From Candolleomyces eurysporus (lineage: Eukaryota; Basidiomycota; Agaricomycetes; Agaricales; Psathyrellaceae): a DNA stretch of 64,000 nucleotides. Position 1 is the first letter of the stretch, and the number at the start of each line of letters is the position of its first letter. Shown here piece by piece: positions 22,682-35,102 of the stretch. Made by a program: the position numbers and the translations under genes. Where the stretch lies: the NCBI GenBank assembly GCA_027579435.1, contig JANBPK010000851.1, forward strand, positions 62,001-126,000, written 5' to 3'. The notes under the pieces were generated by a model. That model was not told the DNA's origin. It ran no database searches and worked only from the letters and a program-made list of their open reading frames with translations.

Positions 22682-25600
22682 GATCGCGTTCTCAAAGGGT
22701 TTCAACCGCTGTACAATTCGAGTTGACAACTTCATTCTGGGTATCATGCTTTCGTCAATATGCCATCGCCCTTCCTTTTTTTATTATTGGACTATTTATT
22801 CCAAATTTTGTTATATGTCTGTAAAAATAGTATGAGCTTTCCCTGGCAACGATCTGTGCAAAGGGCCTGTCAATCGGGTATGCGCTCTAGTAGGAATCAG
22901 CCCCATAACGCTGTATACGTATAGATCGGCAAAACACACTGAATTGTAGTCGATATGTCCGATTCTACCGCCAAGATGAGCGACTGAATGAATCAAGTGA
23001 CAGACGGTATGGCGCCAGATCTACCAGCCTGGGAAGTGAAAGTACAGAGAACGGAGTGTAAGTTAATGAACGGTAAATGCTTCGAACAACAGAAAAGGGA
23101 TCCAGAGATGTCCGATGAAATATACGTAGCAAGCTGAGGCATTCATTGCACAGTGTACCTAGGAGGCAGCTCTACCACTCCATTCGGATTCATGGGCAAG
23201 CGAATGCCACTGTGTTCACGAACAATAGCCTCCCACTCTGGGATACCACTGTCAGTGGCATTAGATATCGACGGTGTTTGATATTCCTTGCGAGGGTGCG
23301 TCCCTTCCGACAGGTTCGCCGTCAAGTATGAACGTTGAACTCCCAGTCAGGGTCGTTGACATTGCCGTCAAACTTGAGATCGTTGGTACCCAGGCTCAAT
23401 TCAGAGGTTACTATGAAAAGAAGAGAATGAGAACATATTATTTCGAATGAAGGACAGGTTTTTCTTTCACCTGAGAACGTGAAGGACATTGTCGACCCGT
23501 CGACATTGGAGCATGTTGCGATATACAGGTCCACGGGGTCCTCTGTTGTTTTGAGCATCACCGCTGAAACGGCTCCAGCCGCTCGAATACTGGATTCGAG
23601 CGTCCCTATCGTCGATCATGACTCGTCAAGGTATCTCCGTCGTGGCTAAAGTCGGATCGGGAAGACGAGAGCCAGATCATGGAACTGGTCGAGGGCGTGG
23701 GGCTGGACAAGCGATTAAAAATATGACCGTCACGGCACATTGAGCGAAGTATTATATCCTCCGTGGTGTCCACTCAGACAGATGTGTACTAGGATAACGT
23801 GTCCGGACAGATAATATACGTGCTGGCAGATTCCAATACCAGCCGACTCGAATGCCAAGTCAATCAGGTTTGGTCTTGAACTTTCTGGGGCACCGTGAAC
23901 CCAGCCCCGAGGTGGAGCACCAAAAGAATGTGTTTTCGCCTGTTAGGTGGAGAAGAGTTACTGCCAAACCTCTTGGCAAGTTGAGGAATTATCATCACCA
24001 GATAGCATAGAAGCAGGAAGGACACGACTGACTACCCTTGTCGAGGTCCTCCTTGGCCATCGAAAAGCGTGCACAAGTCGTACACTAAATTCCGAAGGAA
24101 ATTCATATTGCGAAGAAAGTTCGAAGTGGTTGCAGAGCGTTCCGAGCCTACAATACGCAGGTGCGACTCCGACAGCTGCAATCCAGTTATCTATGTCGAG
24201 TGCGACGGTATCTGGACGGTGGACAAGTTTCCAAGTAGCATTTAGCGAGAGAGAGAGGTGTAGAGAAACGGGTTGCGGTGGCTCCTTGATAAGTTGCTGA
24301 GTCATCTATTCTCACATGCTCTTATGTTAGTCTCACTGACGTTCTCCTTGACACCCAACTCTCATCTTAGGCTTACAATGAGTACATCCACGGATTCCGT
24401 CAACGCCAAAACTGCTCAAGTATGATTCAACCAATGTCTTGGTCATTGCTGATGTTCTGCTGGACCTAATGCTAGTCTACTTCAAGAGCTCCGAGGACTT
24501 GGTACATTCAGCAAAACAGCTTGCTGAAGCCAATGGTCCTGTTTAAACAAGACTACTTTCATGGCATGTGATCCATTGTCTGGAAACGACATCTTTGCGT
24601 ATCAGCTTCTCGACACATACATACCACCTTAGTCTCTAGGTCTTCACTTTTACCTGCTTGGGTTCCGTTAACTCACTGTCTCTCTGAGATTCACCCAGAT
24701 CATCAACTACGGAAACTTGATAGGTAAAGATCGATGGCAGACCGGAGAATCCATTTTACGAGTCAATGGAATATGGGTGTTAACTCCACCAAGTCGAGGA
24801 AGCCCAATAGTCGCTTTCGCTTATAGATATCCAGATGTTGCAATGCGCAGCATCAGGCCGACAAATCATTGTTTTGCATGCTCACAGGTGTGTTCTTTTC
24901 GCAAGGTTTGTAGGAGGTTCTGACTCGCCAGGCTGAGCAAAGCTGCGTCACAAGTTTGCACGCAATGAGAGCACGGCCAACTTGGACTGTTCCTAATGAC
25001 AGCCTCTTCAGAGTCTTTGCAACGACAGCTTTCTGATGCGCTGCTTTCATGCTGCGGCTTCCGTGAACCGTGACACTCATGAAGAATGAGGTGCCGTTGC
25101 CCAGCAAGACGACGAAGACCTAACTTAAAGTTACAAAATCAGAGGAATCAACACTGCATTTACGTCTTTCGGTATGAACTCTACCTCTTACCCTACGACC
25201 CTTCTTGAAAGATCCCTTAGAACTAGGCCAATGCTTTTGGGAGGCAAAACGTACCCTTCATGCGACCGTGTCGCATACGGGCCCGAAGAAAGCTATGTCG
25301 GGGATAGGTCTCCCCTCCGATTGGCCCTTCCGTCTACAGAGCCTGCAATGAAGAATAAGATTATCATAACGGAGTAGCAGCACGCGTCGCCCTTGTATCT
25401 GTCCCCGTGTGGTACACGAGGAGGTGACAGTTTAGTCGTCCTGTCGCCGACTGGTTCCCGTTAGAAATGCCGGCCGGGTCGCCATACGAGCAAACTTCTT
25501 GTTCGAACGAATGGACAATCTTTCCTCTTTGGCCAAATTCAGTACAAGCTGACGCGAAGCATGAACAACGGGGTGGTTTGCATCACCTAACCCTGCAGGA

Positions 25601-27666
25601 AGAACTTCTCAGGGAGAGAGTGGCGGCGAAGGTCGCTACCAGCGGGTCGGGCGCTCTGACTGAAGGAGGAAGTCGAACAACGAGGACAGGCCGTCACGAA
25701 AGACTTGGCACAGATTGAGCTCCTGCCAGACGTTAATGCTCCAGAACTCGTGGGCGGAGCCCTTCACCACCTATTCAACTCTCGCACAAACTGTGCCCCA
25801 TCGTCACCCTTAATATTGCTGAATCTTTGGTGCCCGGAAACACAGATGAAACAGCAGGAGCGACCAGCTCTGGAAAGAGCGATCATTAGGTCCCTGTTTT
25901 GACTCCGTCACCACCAAATCTCCGAGAACGTGAAATCCATTCAACCTTTCAATCTAACAAACTCTAACCAACGCATACACTCACTCTCCGATGACTGTTC
26001 GGCATCATGCATATCTATGCGCAGCTTCAGTGTCAACCTGACGCCAAAGCGCTTTGGCCGTGACAGAGTCAGCAGTACGGCACCGAGCGACTCCTCAAAC
26101 TCGAGAACATGGCTATTAAAATGCAAGGACAGAGACGCACCCAGTTGTCTAGTCCAGTCAGCTCCCAACCAGCAGCGATGCCGCCGATGCCCTCTCCTCC
26201 AATTTCAAACGTCTTATCTTCTTAACTTGTCACCTCTTCCCTCAGCCATGATGCATCGCTCCGTTCCTGACTAATACTAATTGCTGAATAGCGTTTTGTT
26301 CCATCTTTGTCCCTCCATCGGTACCGGGTGTTCGAAGTCGTCCGATCTGACAATGTGACGATAGCGGGCGCCGTGAGTTTTTATAATACATCCAGGCTCC
26401 CGTACTTTCTCTTCGTGTCCAGCTCGAGGAGTGTACCATGCACTCCCTTCAAACTCGAAGCCTGAGTAGCCGGAGTGTACTTTGGACACACATTGTGTGC
26501 ACCCACTGCCACTGGCAGCCGACTAGGTTCATGGCTTGCGTCATGTTAATTGAATAGAATGCGCTGTAAATCGTCATCCTCTTGTTTTATCAAGTTACCG
26601 AGCTCGAAACCTACCGTAATACATGCCCAATACATGGGTATCATGCACGATTAGCTGCAAGGTTTGAGTGAGGCTACGGACTGTGCAATCCCTTTCTTGT
26701 GAGTACTGTGAAGAAGTCCTCCTAAGGCTGCGAATCGGCTGCGAAAAAATATGGCTCATCTGCCACTTGTCCGATCAAATCCAACTGTCGAACATCAAAG
26801 CAAGAGGAAACTCTATGTTCTGTGCCTGCCTGGACTGTCACCGATTATTCAATCCACACATCTGGTCCTGAGTCCATACTTAACCTTATCATTTTGTCAC
26901 GGCATTTTTGGGAATGTAAGGTATGAGTCGACGTGTGCAATCTGCGCTAACTCAGCGACCATCGACGTCAACTATGTAAGCGTTCAGGTTGCAAGGTCCA
27001 AACTAATTGAACAGGTTTTGACAGAAAACGACGTTGCTATCTATCATCTCTTCCATTATCATACTGTCGTCGTTTATGAATTTTAACAACCCTGAGCATT
27101 CGGAAGCAAATTCGGTGGTGTGGATAGGCGAGAATGAATGGGGAAGGCTTGCGAGGGTCCTACTGCATTGGCATTGAATAACGTGAATCTGTTTTGCCGT
27201 CCAGGAACCTGTCCTCCCGCCCCGCCGGAACTTGGGTTCAAGAAGATGTCCTTGTGTGGATGAGCTGTAGAGGAACAGCTTCTTCCTCCTCTTTCTAGAT
27301 GGCCAGTGTGTGGTTACGGTGAAGCAAGGAATGTATTTTACTATCTGGGGCTTACGGCAACGGAAGGGAGCTGACAGTCAATACGGACATTCTCCAACGG
27401 GGAAACAGGCGCTCAAGATCCTGACATAAACCTTCCTTGGCACCAACATCTCCCGTACGTACATTCGCTGCATTTCGGTCGGCCTACTCAACGGAGATGC
27501 GGGCCCTTCTTTAGTTTACTCTTCTCTTCCAGTTTCGGGGAAATCGCGAGCCTGTAAAGGCATAGTGGACCGGCAATTCGCTTAAAATAGGGTACTGGTA
27601 GGTTCATATATAGCTGGCCTTACTGGAGTGGATGTGACACTCACCTCATCGTCACCAAGGGGCGTC
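22682..27666. other. Gene-poor 5-kb stretch
   Basis: No frame with codon bias or domain signature over most of the interval. Exon-like pieces on the minus strand at 23143-24305 are listed separately. No transposase, reverse transcriptase or integrase motifs were seen on either strand. The stretch may hold decayed sequence or non-coding RNAs that cannot be seen by eye. Confidence 0.4.
23322..24305 (-). pseudogene. Possible small gene or gene relic, function unknown
   Basis: Two minus-strand blocks look coding. The upstream block (24305-23958) reads MTQQLIKEPPQPVSLHLSLS and has LNATWKLVHRPDTVALDIDN. The downstream block (about 23561-23322) reads VDLYIATCSNVDGSTMSFTF, then an intron with GTGAAA...TAG borders, and VTSELSLGTNDLKFDGNVND with stop after EFNVHT. 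Between them lie about 350 bp without a shared frame. I do not recognise the family. It may be a real gene with unseen introns, or a decayed one. A frame change right after the stop (DGEPVGRDAPSQG) suggests decay or a further intron. Confidence 0.25.
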
Positions 27667-28197
27667 ATGTCCTCGACCTCGAGCTTCCCCTCTAGCTCGC
27701 AGCTCCCTCGACCTAGCCAGGCCTTCAGCTTGCCTCCTCTGTGCAGCGTGTTACCCCCGTCCTTACTTCCTTCAACATCGGCGCCGCCGGCCACTGCCCC
27801 AATTCAGCTCGTTTCGGAACTTGACACACTGCGAGCACACTACCCACCAGATCGAAGGAACCCCATGGATTTGGACTTCATCTGCCACAATAGCATGAAA
27901 TATCGGTGCTGTTTCTGCGACGAACGTATTCTCGTCCACGAGTCCGAGCTTGTCCTTGACAAGTTCTTCGAGAAGCACCCCTGTCCAAAGCGACGAGAGT
28001 AAGTACTGCGTCATACCCTGGCGCACACGACACTCACGAGCATGCTCCCGTGCAGACGTTCTATTACGCCAGAAGCCTCGAGTCTTGAGTATGTTGTAAC
28101 CTCAACGGTGTACACAAGCGACGGATTTAGGATGCCCGGTTGTACGTACTCCCGTTCACTACCCTCTCCTCATGACCAAATGACGAATGTAAATTAG
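27667..28197 (+). CDS. Possible small protein with zinc-knuckle-like CCFC...H...HPC motif
   Basis: ATG at 27667 starts a Ser/Pro-rich stretch (SSTSSFPSSSQLPRPSQAF), followed by ELDTLRAHYPPDRRNPMDLD and YRCCFCDERILVHESELVLD, with KFFEKHPCPKRR after it. The Cys/His spacing (CxxC or CCxC, then H, then HxC) could bind one zinc. A donor GTAAGT at about 28001 leads to an acceptor GCAG near 28055 and a short second exon (RSITPEASSLEYV). The 3' structure and stop (28195-28197 if read straight on) are uncertain. No family name can be given. The compact conserved-looking core argues for a real gene. Confidence 0.4.
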
Positions 28198-29124
28198 CCA
28201 TGGCAGGGAAAGGTTCAGGGAGCTGCGGCTGGCACATCAAGGTGGGTCCACCCTTCTTTGATATGCAGGAATATGAATGCCAATCGAAGATGGTTCTTTG
28301 CGTATTATCGTTAGGACCCCGACCAACAAGTGCAAACCCGTCTATCGTACGTGGACTGGTTGGTGGAAGCGTAATCCACACACCATCGTCCAGGCGTCGA
28401 CCGAGGGACGGGGCATTGTTGGCGGCTCCACTCGTATTTCCGCCATGAAACCTGAAAACGCGCAAGCGTAGCATCCGTTGGCGAAATGGATGGAAAGGGA
28501 ACTGGGCATGTAAATTTTCGAAGACCCACCTGATATTTATCGATCCCGGTGACGCATGGCTCTGGCGTATGACATGCCAGAAAATCACCGAGGCCTCTTG
28601 GAAGGGGTCCTATGTCTTCACTCCCCTCAAGAGCTCTTTGTATGATTTAGTTCCCAGTTTTGGCCCTACCGGCTACCTGTTATCTCGAATTTGGAAGGCG
28701 TGTTTGCTATCAATTCAATTTCTTTCAAACCCATGATCGTCGGTGGTCCTTGTCGAGAAATGCAGAGTTTGAGTTTGAGAGGCGATCATCCATTATTTGC
28801 ACGGAGGTTAGCTCTACCTCNGACGTATGTCTATGGGGTGTTGAGCTTGTTCTTTCCCTTCAATGTTGACCTGGGTACCCTATCGCAGTCGTTAGCTTTA
28901 AATTGGATGGAAACCCCTCAAAAAAATCTACTCCGGTGTGGGCGGTATTACGACGGCCTATCGGAACCAAATATGCCCTCATGTTGCCAGGTCTCAGGGT
29001 CGTTGCCGTTTGGATGGTGAATCCCCTATTACGCGCGGTGTCGCCGAAGGCCATCGTTTCGGATTTTCCATGACCAGGCTTTCATTTCTCGTCGCGCGCA
29101 GGCTTCTTTATTTGAACGATTGAC
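28198..29124. other. Unassigned interval upstream of membrane-protein gene
   Basis: Several medium frames on both strands, none convincing. An N at 28821. The right end should hold the promoter of the gene starting at 29125. Confidence 0.35.
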
Positions 29125-30582
29125 ATGCCTACCAACCAATGGGTTGTAGTGGACGACACAGATGCCGCAATTGTTTACGAGGGGCCATGGACAGCGACAG
29201 ATGGCGCAAAGTACGCTAACAGCGGAAACTTTGGGAAGCCGTACAACAATACGTTGCATGGGATCAACGCGACTGGAAGCCTCTCCTTCTCCTTTCAAGG
29301 TATGTTTTCCTTTCAAACAAGGAGTTGAACGCGCTAAATGGCGCCCAGGGTCATCTGCTAGACTTATAGGTACACTCGATATCAAGAATTCATCTGGAGT
29401 ATTAGATCCCACCTGGCAGTGCTTCGTCGACCAAACTAGCGCTGGTACCAAACCGCCCAAAAACCCCAGCACTCAGAACAACTGGCTACTTTGTGATTGG
29501 ACAGACCTTTCAGATGGACAGCATGTCGTGACTGTCAACATCAGCAGCAATGGACAGGGCTTTTGGTTTGATCAAATCTACTACAAGCCAAGCAGTGATG
29601 TCAAGCTCGAGGGCTCGACCGTCTTCGTAGGTGGCAACGATCCAGCAGTATCGCTGGATTCAGCATGGAAGCCCCTAGAAGAGATAGGGTATATGACCCA
29701 AACCGCCGGCGCTACTGCCAAGTTCAAGTTCACAGGTAAGTCTCCCAGAACCTTCGATTATGAAGTGGATCTCATTGTGCTTCAGGTAGCCGTGTCACTT
29801 GGGTCGGAATGATACCCAAAGAACTGCCAGGCGCATCCACAAGTGCCACATACTCTGTTGACAATCAGCCACCTGTACGATTCACCCTGCCAGGACTTTC
29901 CTCTTCCCAAAACTCCTCCCAATTCAATCACGTCTTCTTCCAAACTGACCACACCGCTCCCAAATCGCATGAACTGGTCGTTAAATACGAAGGCGATACA
30001 AGTACAACACCTCTAGTTTTGGGAAGTCTTCTGGTTGACGGTTTCTCTCCCAAAGGCTCCACAAACAAGCAGCACGTTGGCGCCATCGTCGGTGCCGTCC
30101 TCGGAGGCATCGTCCTAATCATCCTCACCGCTTTCGCAATATTCTACCTCAAGCGCCGAAAAGTAACATACAAACCCGTCCTAATCGAAGAACCGTTCCA
30201 CTACATCAAGCCCTTCACCCTCACACGACCGCACGATCCCTACTCAGACGCTGCCTCATATAATCCCTACAATCTCTCTACGTCTACCTTGAATCATGAC
30301 CCAGGAGACCCCAACCGTATTTCACCATACCCTTTCTCTTCTCCCTCCGCAGTCGTCACCAGCTACCAGCCAGGAGCACAACCTCATTTACAGTCAGCCC
30401 CAGCACCCAATGCATGGTCAGGAATGTCGCGGAAACAGGCTCTATCAGCCGAATCAGCGACGTCGAAGAGCTCGAAAGTGGTTGTGCATCAGGACAGTGG
30501 CATGCGGCTTCCAAATTCTACGCCCGAGGATATTGGTCTGAGGCCGGGGTATCCAGCGTACGGTGTAGGACCGCGATTTTAA
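29125..30582 (+). CDS. Single-pass membrane protein with two beta-sandwich-type ectodomains
   Basis: Three exons, about 450 residues, ATG at 29125 (MPTNQWVVVDDTDAAIVYEG). The VDDTD...I.Y.G.W opening, the tract YNNTLHGINATGSLSFSFQG and then SSARLIGTLDIK are characteristic of a large basidiomycete family of type I-like cell-surface proteins. A second similar unit follows (FKFTGSRVTWVGMIPKELPG, ATYSVDNQPPVRF). Both introns split the same relative FxFxG position. The membrane helix is at about 305-327 (VGAIVGAVLGGIVLIILTAF), followed by a stop-transfer YLKRRK and a Pro/Ser-rich cytoplasmic tail. Many N-glycosylation sequons are present (NNT, NAT, NSS). No clear cleavable signal peptide is seen, so a first exon might be missing. 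Function unknown. Confidence 0.8.
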
Positions 30583-31071
30583 AGTTTCGCTGTTTTCTTG
30601 ATTGTTTTCTCTTACCCTGTGCTTTTTGATGATGGACTGAAGTACACGTTCCTTACTGCCTCAGTTACGTTGGTTCCTTTGCTTTGGGAAACTATATATA
30701 CATTCTGCTCACCGCTTGATATCCGAGTCACTCCTTCCTTTTTCTGTTTCATTTATCTACCCCCTCTGGATTAGCTTCCACACCTCTTTTGGGTTGTGTT
30801 CTGTTCCGGTTTGATATCTATCTCCATCATACTCAACGTCGCTTTGAGCATACCATTAATACTGCAAGGACAGCTAGTTAATCCACCGCAATGATATTTC
30901 TCTCCTCGAAGCTCCAAAATTCGCTAATTAGCGTGTTTATTCGTCCGTCTCCCTGCAATTAGTGCCCCACCAAGTATATCCTATGTAAGAAGCAAACAAA
31001 AATAAATCGTACTTTAAAAGATAACCTTGTCCACTAACACCGACGATATATACGCCTCCATTCATGATCAT
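30583..31071. other. Convergent 3' flanks
   Basis: A 489-bp AT-rich interval between two convergent membrane-protein genes. Contains AATAAA-like signals near 31000-31010 (AAAATAAATCG). No gene. Confidence 0.5.
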
Positions 31072-32390
31072 TCAATCAAAGTCCACCCGACTAACGCTCC
31101 CCCTCCACATCCGACTTATTCTCCGACGTTTCTTCCAATAGAAAAAGGCCACTACAAGAAGCGCTGTAAGTCCCAATCCCAAGCCCACCGTCAAACCCAC
31201 AGCCTGGGCGATCATTCTCCGTCGATCTGTGGGCTGATTGTTAGCGGGCATCGTTATCGTGGACGTGGCGAAGCTCGTCGTGGTGGGATTAAACCAGGTT
31301 GAGATGGGTGTGGGTGCGGGGAGCGTCAACGTTGGGAAGATCGATGTTGATGCACTGTAGGTAAACAAACACCCATATCACAGAGAAAGGAAGAATGCAT
31401 GATATGAACAGAGGTTCCCGACGATCAGCTTCTGCGGGGCAAGGAAACAGAAGAACCGAAGGACACTCACGCGTTCAGTGGAGTCGTGATGATAAGCGAA
31501 AAGAGCCTGAATGGTACGGGATTGGAAGGGAGGACTGTGATCGTCAAAGTAGTGACGTCTTCTTCTGGGAGATTCACAACGGTAGCGATTCCCAGAGAAG
31601 CTTGTAGAGTGTTCATTATGGTGATATTACGAGCGGAAACAGTGACGTTGATCGTTGCAGTGGAGGTTTCGTCCATTATGATATATGCTTGCGAAGCTGT
31701 GTAACGAGTTGGTGGAATTGGGGGTTGGAGCAACGGAAGAAGTATTGCAATGGGCGAGATGTGTTCAGTCAGTTCCAGTTACAATCAACAGATCGTGGAG
31801 AGCCGATAGTCCAGGAGCTACTTACCTCTGAATCGGAAAAACATTTGCGGAAGGATTCTCCCAGAGGCAGAATTCTGCCCAGTGGATGTGACGCCACTAT
31901 CTGAAAGACTTGATTGCCTGTTGGTAGAACAGGAAGAAGGGCGCCAATGATGCGATATACAGGGCAGCACAGCGGGCCACCAGATGAATATCAGCCAAAA
32001 GACATCATATATCAGTCAGCTTTCCTTATCTAAATGAATGTAGGAAGACGAAGGAGGATAATGGGATGATGGTGATGGATAAAAGAACGGAAGATTCACT
32101 CACCATGCGCCCGCACATGACTGGGGGTTAGCCTCCGCGGTCGTTGCATTGCAAAAGAGGGGGGTGTAGACGACTTCAGATGAGTCGCCAAATAAAGGGA
32201 CGGATACGTTTTGGGAGTTGCGATCAGCGTTTTGGGCAGAGCAGCCTGGAACGCGTAGAAGAAGTTGGATGGCTAATGCCCAAGCAAAGATTATCCATCG
32301 CGAAAGCGCCCGTGAAGTTTCGGTCGTCTGCAGTTTCGTAGTAGCCAGAGTGGATTTGCTAAAGTTCCATGGAAACCGATTCCTCTGCAT
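31072..32390 (-). CDS. Secreted-type single-pass membrane protein, probably related to its convergent neighbour
   Basis: Four or more exons, roughly 330 residues, ATG at 32388-32390. An N-terminal basic stretch precedes a hydrophobic signal or anchor segment (WIIFAWALAIQLLL, then RVPGCSAQ). The ectodomain includes NVSVPLFGDSSEVVYTPLFC. Next is an exon (SGVTSTGQNSASGRILPQMF) ending FFRFRG exactly at an intron, as in the neighbour's FSFQG. TATINVTVSARNITIMNTLQ follows. The membrane helix is AVGLTVGLGLGLTALLVVAF, then a stop-transfer YWKKRRR and a short tail. The shared layout (signal, FxFxG/intron, one helix, basic stop) suggests a divergent relative of the 29.1-30.6 kb protein. Function unknown. 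Confidence 0.72.
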
Positions 32391-33835
32391 CCATGAACTG
32401 TCAGGGTTCAGCGAACGAGGCGCGTGTTAGCGCCGTTGCGTTCTGCTGGCGATGGTTGGAACGGGAGAGGCGTAAGGATGGGGAGGAGGTCCAGGATGGG
32501 GAGGAAGAAAGAAGGTCGCGAAAGTAAGAAAGAGCTTGCTCTTAACAACCTCGTCTAGGCGAGATCAGTGCCTTGTATCCGGGGAAAGGACGCCTCTGAG
32601 CGCATGTTTGATATGTCCACTATAGGTCCCATGACTTCCGCTGTGACGGACTCATTTGTCAAGGTTGCGCGGTCCGACAGTGGTGCCTCGAGGCCTGAAT
32701 ACATATTAAATGTCAAGGATATTGGATGGCTGGTGTTCGACACTGCTCCCGCAATGAAATGAGCGAAACAAATTGCAGGCCGTCAACGGGAGTTAAATGC
32801 AATAAAGCGAAGATAAGGCCAATAAATGGACGCTTCGGACCCTTTCGCAAGAGAGGAATGATAGCCACTGGGCTTCGTAACGACCTCTGACAGTACAGGT
32901 CAGTGGCGATATCCATAGATTGAGTTGTAGCAAAGGTGATACCTACTATGCCCATGCCGGGTGTAGTTACACCTCGAAAGGGTGGCCGAGTTGGACAGTA
33001 TGTATCACATATACTTGGCGTACCGCCAGTATGGGTCCGTTGCTATGGTTGTCCGTTGGTTGTCCATGTACACGCCTTCTTGATGCATTTATGACAATGT
33101 AAATTGTCATGGTGGACGGTAGCCTCGGACTGGAGAGGACCGGGAAGCCATTAAGAATCACGCTCGATGTCGGCAAGTGAGCTATGTGTCAGATAATAGG
33201 GCATGTCCACAGAGTTTTGTGACTCGTCATCTGCGCAGTCCCGAGAACAGCATGAGCTGATGTACTCGAGAGATCTGCGGACAGCATGAAGATAGGGTTT
33301 TTCTCCCGAAGGTTTGGAGTAGCCAGGCCTTCAGATGATTCAGACGCCCTGCACTACCTTCGTGTGGGCTTACGAGTCAATTCAATACGAAAGTCACAAT
33401 TTAGCAATCTTACCATGCACTGGATGAACAGATAGAGGTCGCCAGTTCTAGGACAAGCGACACTCTTTGACATTGGAGTATCCTGGAGACGACGATACTA
33501 TCGCTGCGGCTACGAGTCAAGATGTTGAATGGAGGTCATGTTCCCTCGTTGCACTTCGATCCAATGGGTTGAACGCGAGGAAAAGATGAACAGGGTTGTT
33601 CGCAGTGCTCAACAGACGTCTTATGCATGTCATATATCTGCACTTATGTGAGATACTTCCAAGTAAAGAATTCCAAAAAAACTCACCTCTATCTTGCTTG
33701 AAGCAAGACGAGCGAGTTCCCTGAAATCAAAATGCGATGGAGAGCGCCAGCCGTGGGAATCCATCAATTCACGCGCCGTCGCGCCTAGGGACATGATCGC
33801 GTGGCCCGGACTGAGGCGCTCTCTTCCGAACCACG
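32391..33835. other. Intergenic 1.4 kb, no supported gene
   Basis: Promoter side for both flanking genes, which point away from each other. No frame with family signature on either strand. Confidence 0.4.
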
Positions 33836-35102
33836 ATGGAACCCCCACAGCTGAGGCCATTCAACCCAAATCCACCCCCTATGATGCATCAGGATCCCAA
33901 CGGACAGCACCATACACCCCCCATTCACCTCGACGGCCCACCACCAGAAGCTGCCAGCTCAAAGGTTCGTACACCCACATGACCATTGTGCGGTATATAA
34001 TGTCTAATAAGCAGGTTTAACCGACCCTCTTGATGTTTGTTATTAGGGCCATGGATCTCATCGAGGCCGTTACAAGGAAAAGTTTGTGCTCTAAGCGATC
34101 CTTAGCTGGCTTGGGTAATTGATAGCGAACTTAATGAACAGGTTCACTGCGATGCGAGAGAAATACGAGAAAGCTACAAGGGTAAGTCGGAAACACCTTC
34201 CTTTATTCAACGAGGTTCACTGAATTTCTGTCTCTCCGCAGGCTCAAGAAGTGTTCCAAAANGCAACTCGAACTAGCAAATGCAAAGATCAAGAAGTTGC
34301 AAGCGGAGAATGAGTATGTGCTAATTACATTCCGTTAATTGCTACCCATTCATCATTTGCTCCAGTCTACTGCTAGACGCGATGCTCGTCAACGACGAAG
34401 CGCTCTTTAACCGCTTCTTCCCCTCTGCTAGCCTTCCGAACCCGCCTCTTGCTCCTGGGATCGGTCGGGACCACCACACACACCACCGACACGGTGGTCC
34501 TCCAGCACCACCACATCTTCGTGGACCCAACGCACCACCTAGGCACCCTAGCCACAATTCCAACCACTTCATTCCACCTGAAGGTCCGAACAACCAACAT
34601 CAACAACTCCGTACACCCATCGACCGTGAACCCGAAAACCGCTCAGGAATGACAATCCGGATAGTTTCCAGCGGCCCCGCCCCTCGACGAAGCCGCAGGC
34701 TTTCGCAAAACCAGCAACATCCTCCCCTTGTTAACCATCCGAATGCTGAACCCTCTTCGGGAGTTGGCGCCTCCTATGGTCGTTACCCGATTACCCTTGA
34801 CGCGCAACCGAACGGGAATGGCAGCGGTGGTGGTCGAGCGAGCAGCCCCCACCCTCCACCTCCTCCTGGTCCTCCCAACCCGAATCATATCATCAATCTG
34901 GGTGCACCTCTTCCTCCGCAACATATCAACGGGCCTAATGAAGGCGTGGTGAGTTGTTTTCCCTGCGGTTCAACCGCCAAGATTGAGATTTTGACTTACG
35001 GGTTTTATTTATTTACAGTCTTCAGCACCGCCTCCTGCGCAAGTACCCCTATACGACCGCCCGTTGGAGTTCATCCAGCACGAACCGAACGGACGCGCTT
35101 GA
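33836..35102 (+). CDS. Probable INO80 complex subunit, Iec3-like
   Basis: About six exons, around 310 residues, ATG at 33836 (MEPPQLRPFNPNPPPMMHQD). After a Pro-rich start, exons 2-5 encode a conserved helical block: GHGSHRGRYKEKFTAMREKY, EKATRAQEVFQ, LELANAKIKKLQAENDLLLD and AMLVNDEALFNRFF. A short basic coiled coil beginning RxxYKxKFxxMRxKY and ending ENDxLLDxxL is the pattern of the Iec3 domain of the fungal INO80 chromatin remodeller, so I infer that role. The rest is Pro/Asn/His-rich disorder, and the last exon reads VPLYDRPLEFIQHEPNG. The N at 34262 sits in the coiled-coil exon. Removing it restores the frame between EVFQ and QLELAN. Otherwise the gene appears frameshifted. Confidence 0.6.

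Noticed and set aside
24378..24571. Possible two-exon small peptide (MSTSTDSVNAKTAQ...), considered as a mating-pheromone precursor
   Set aside because: The end is not a CAAX motif and no receptor gene lies nearby. The splice sites are weak.
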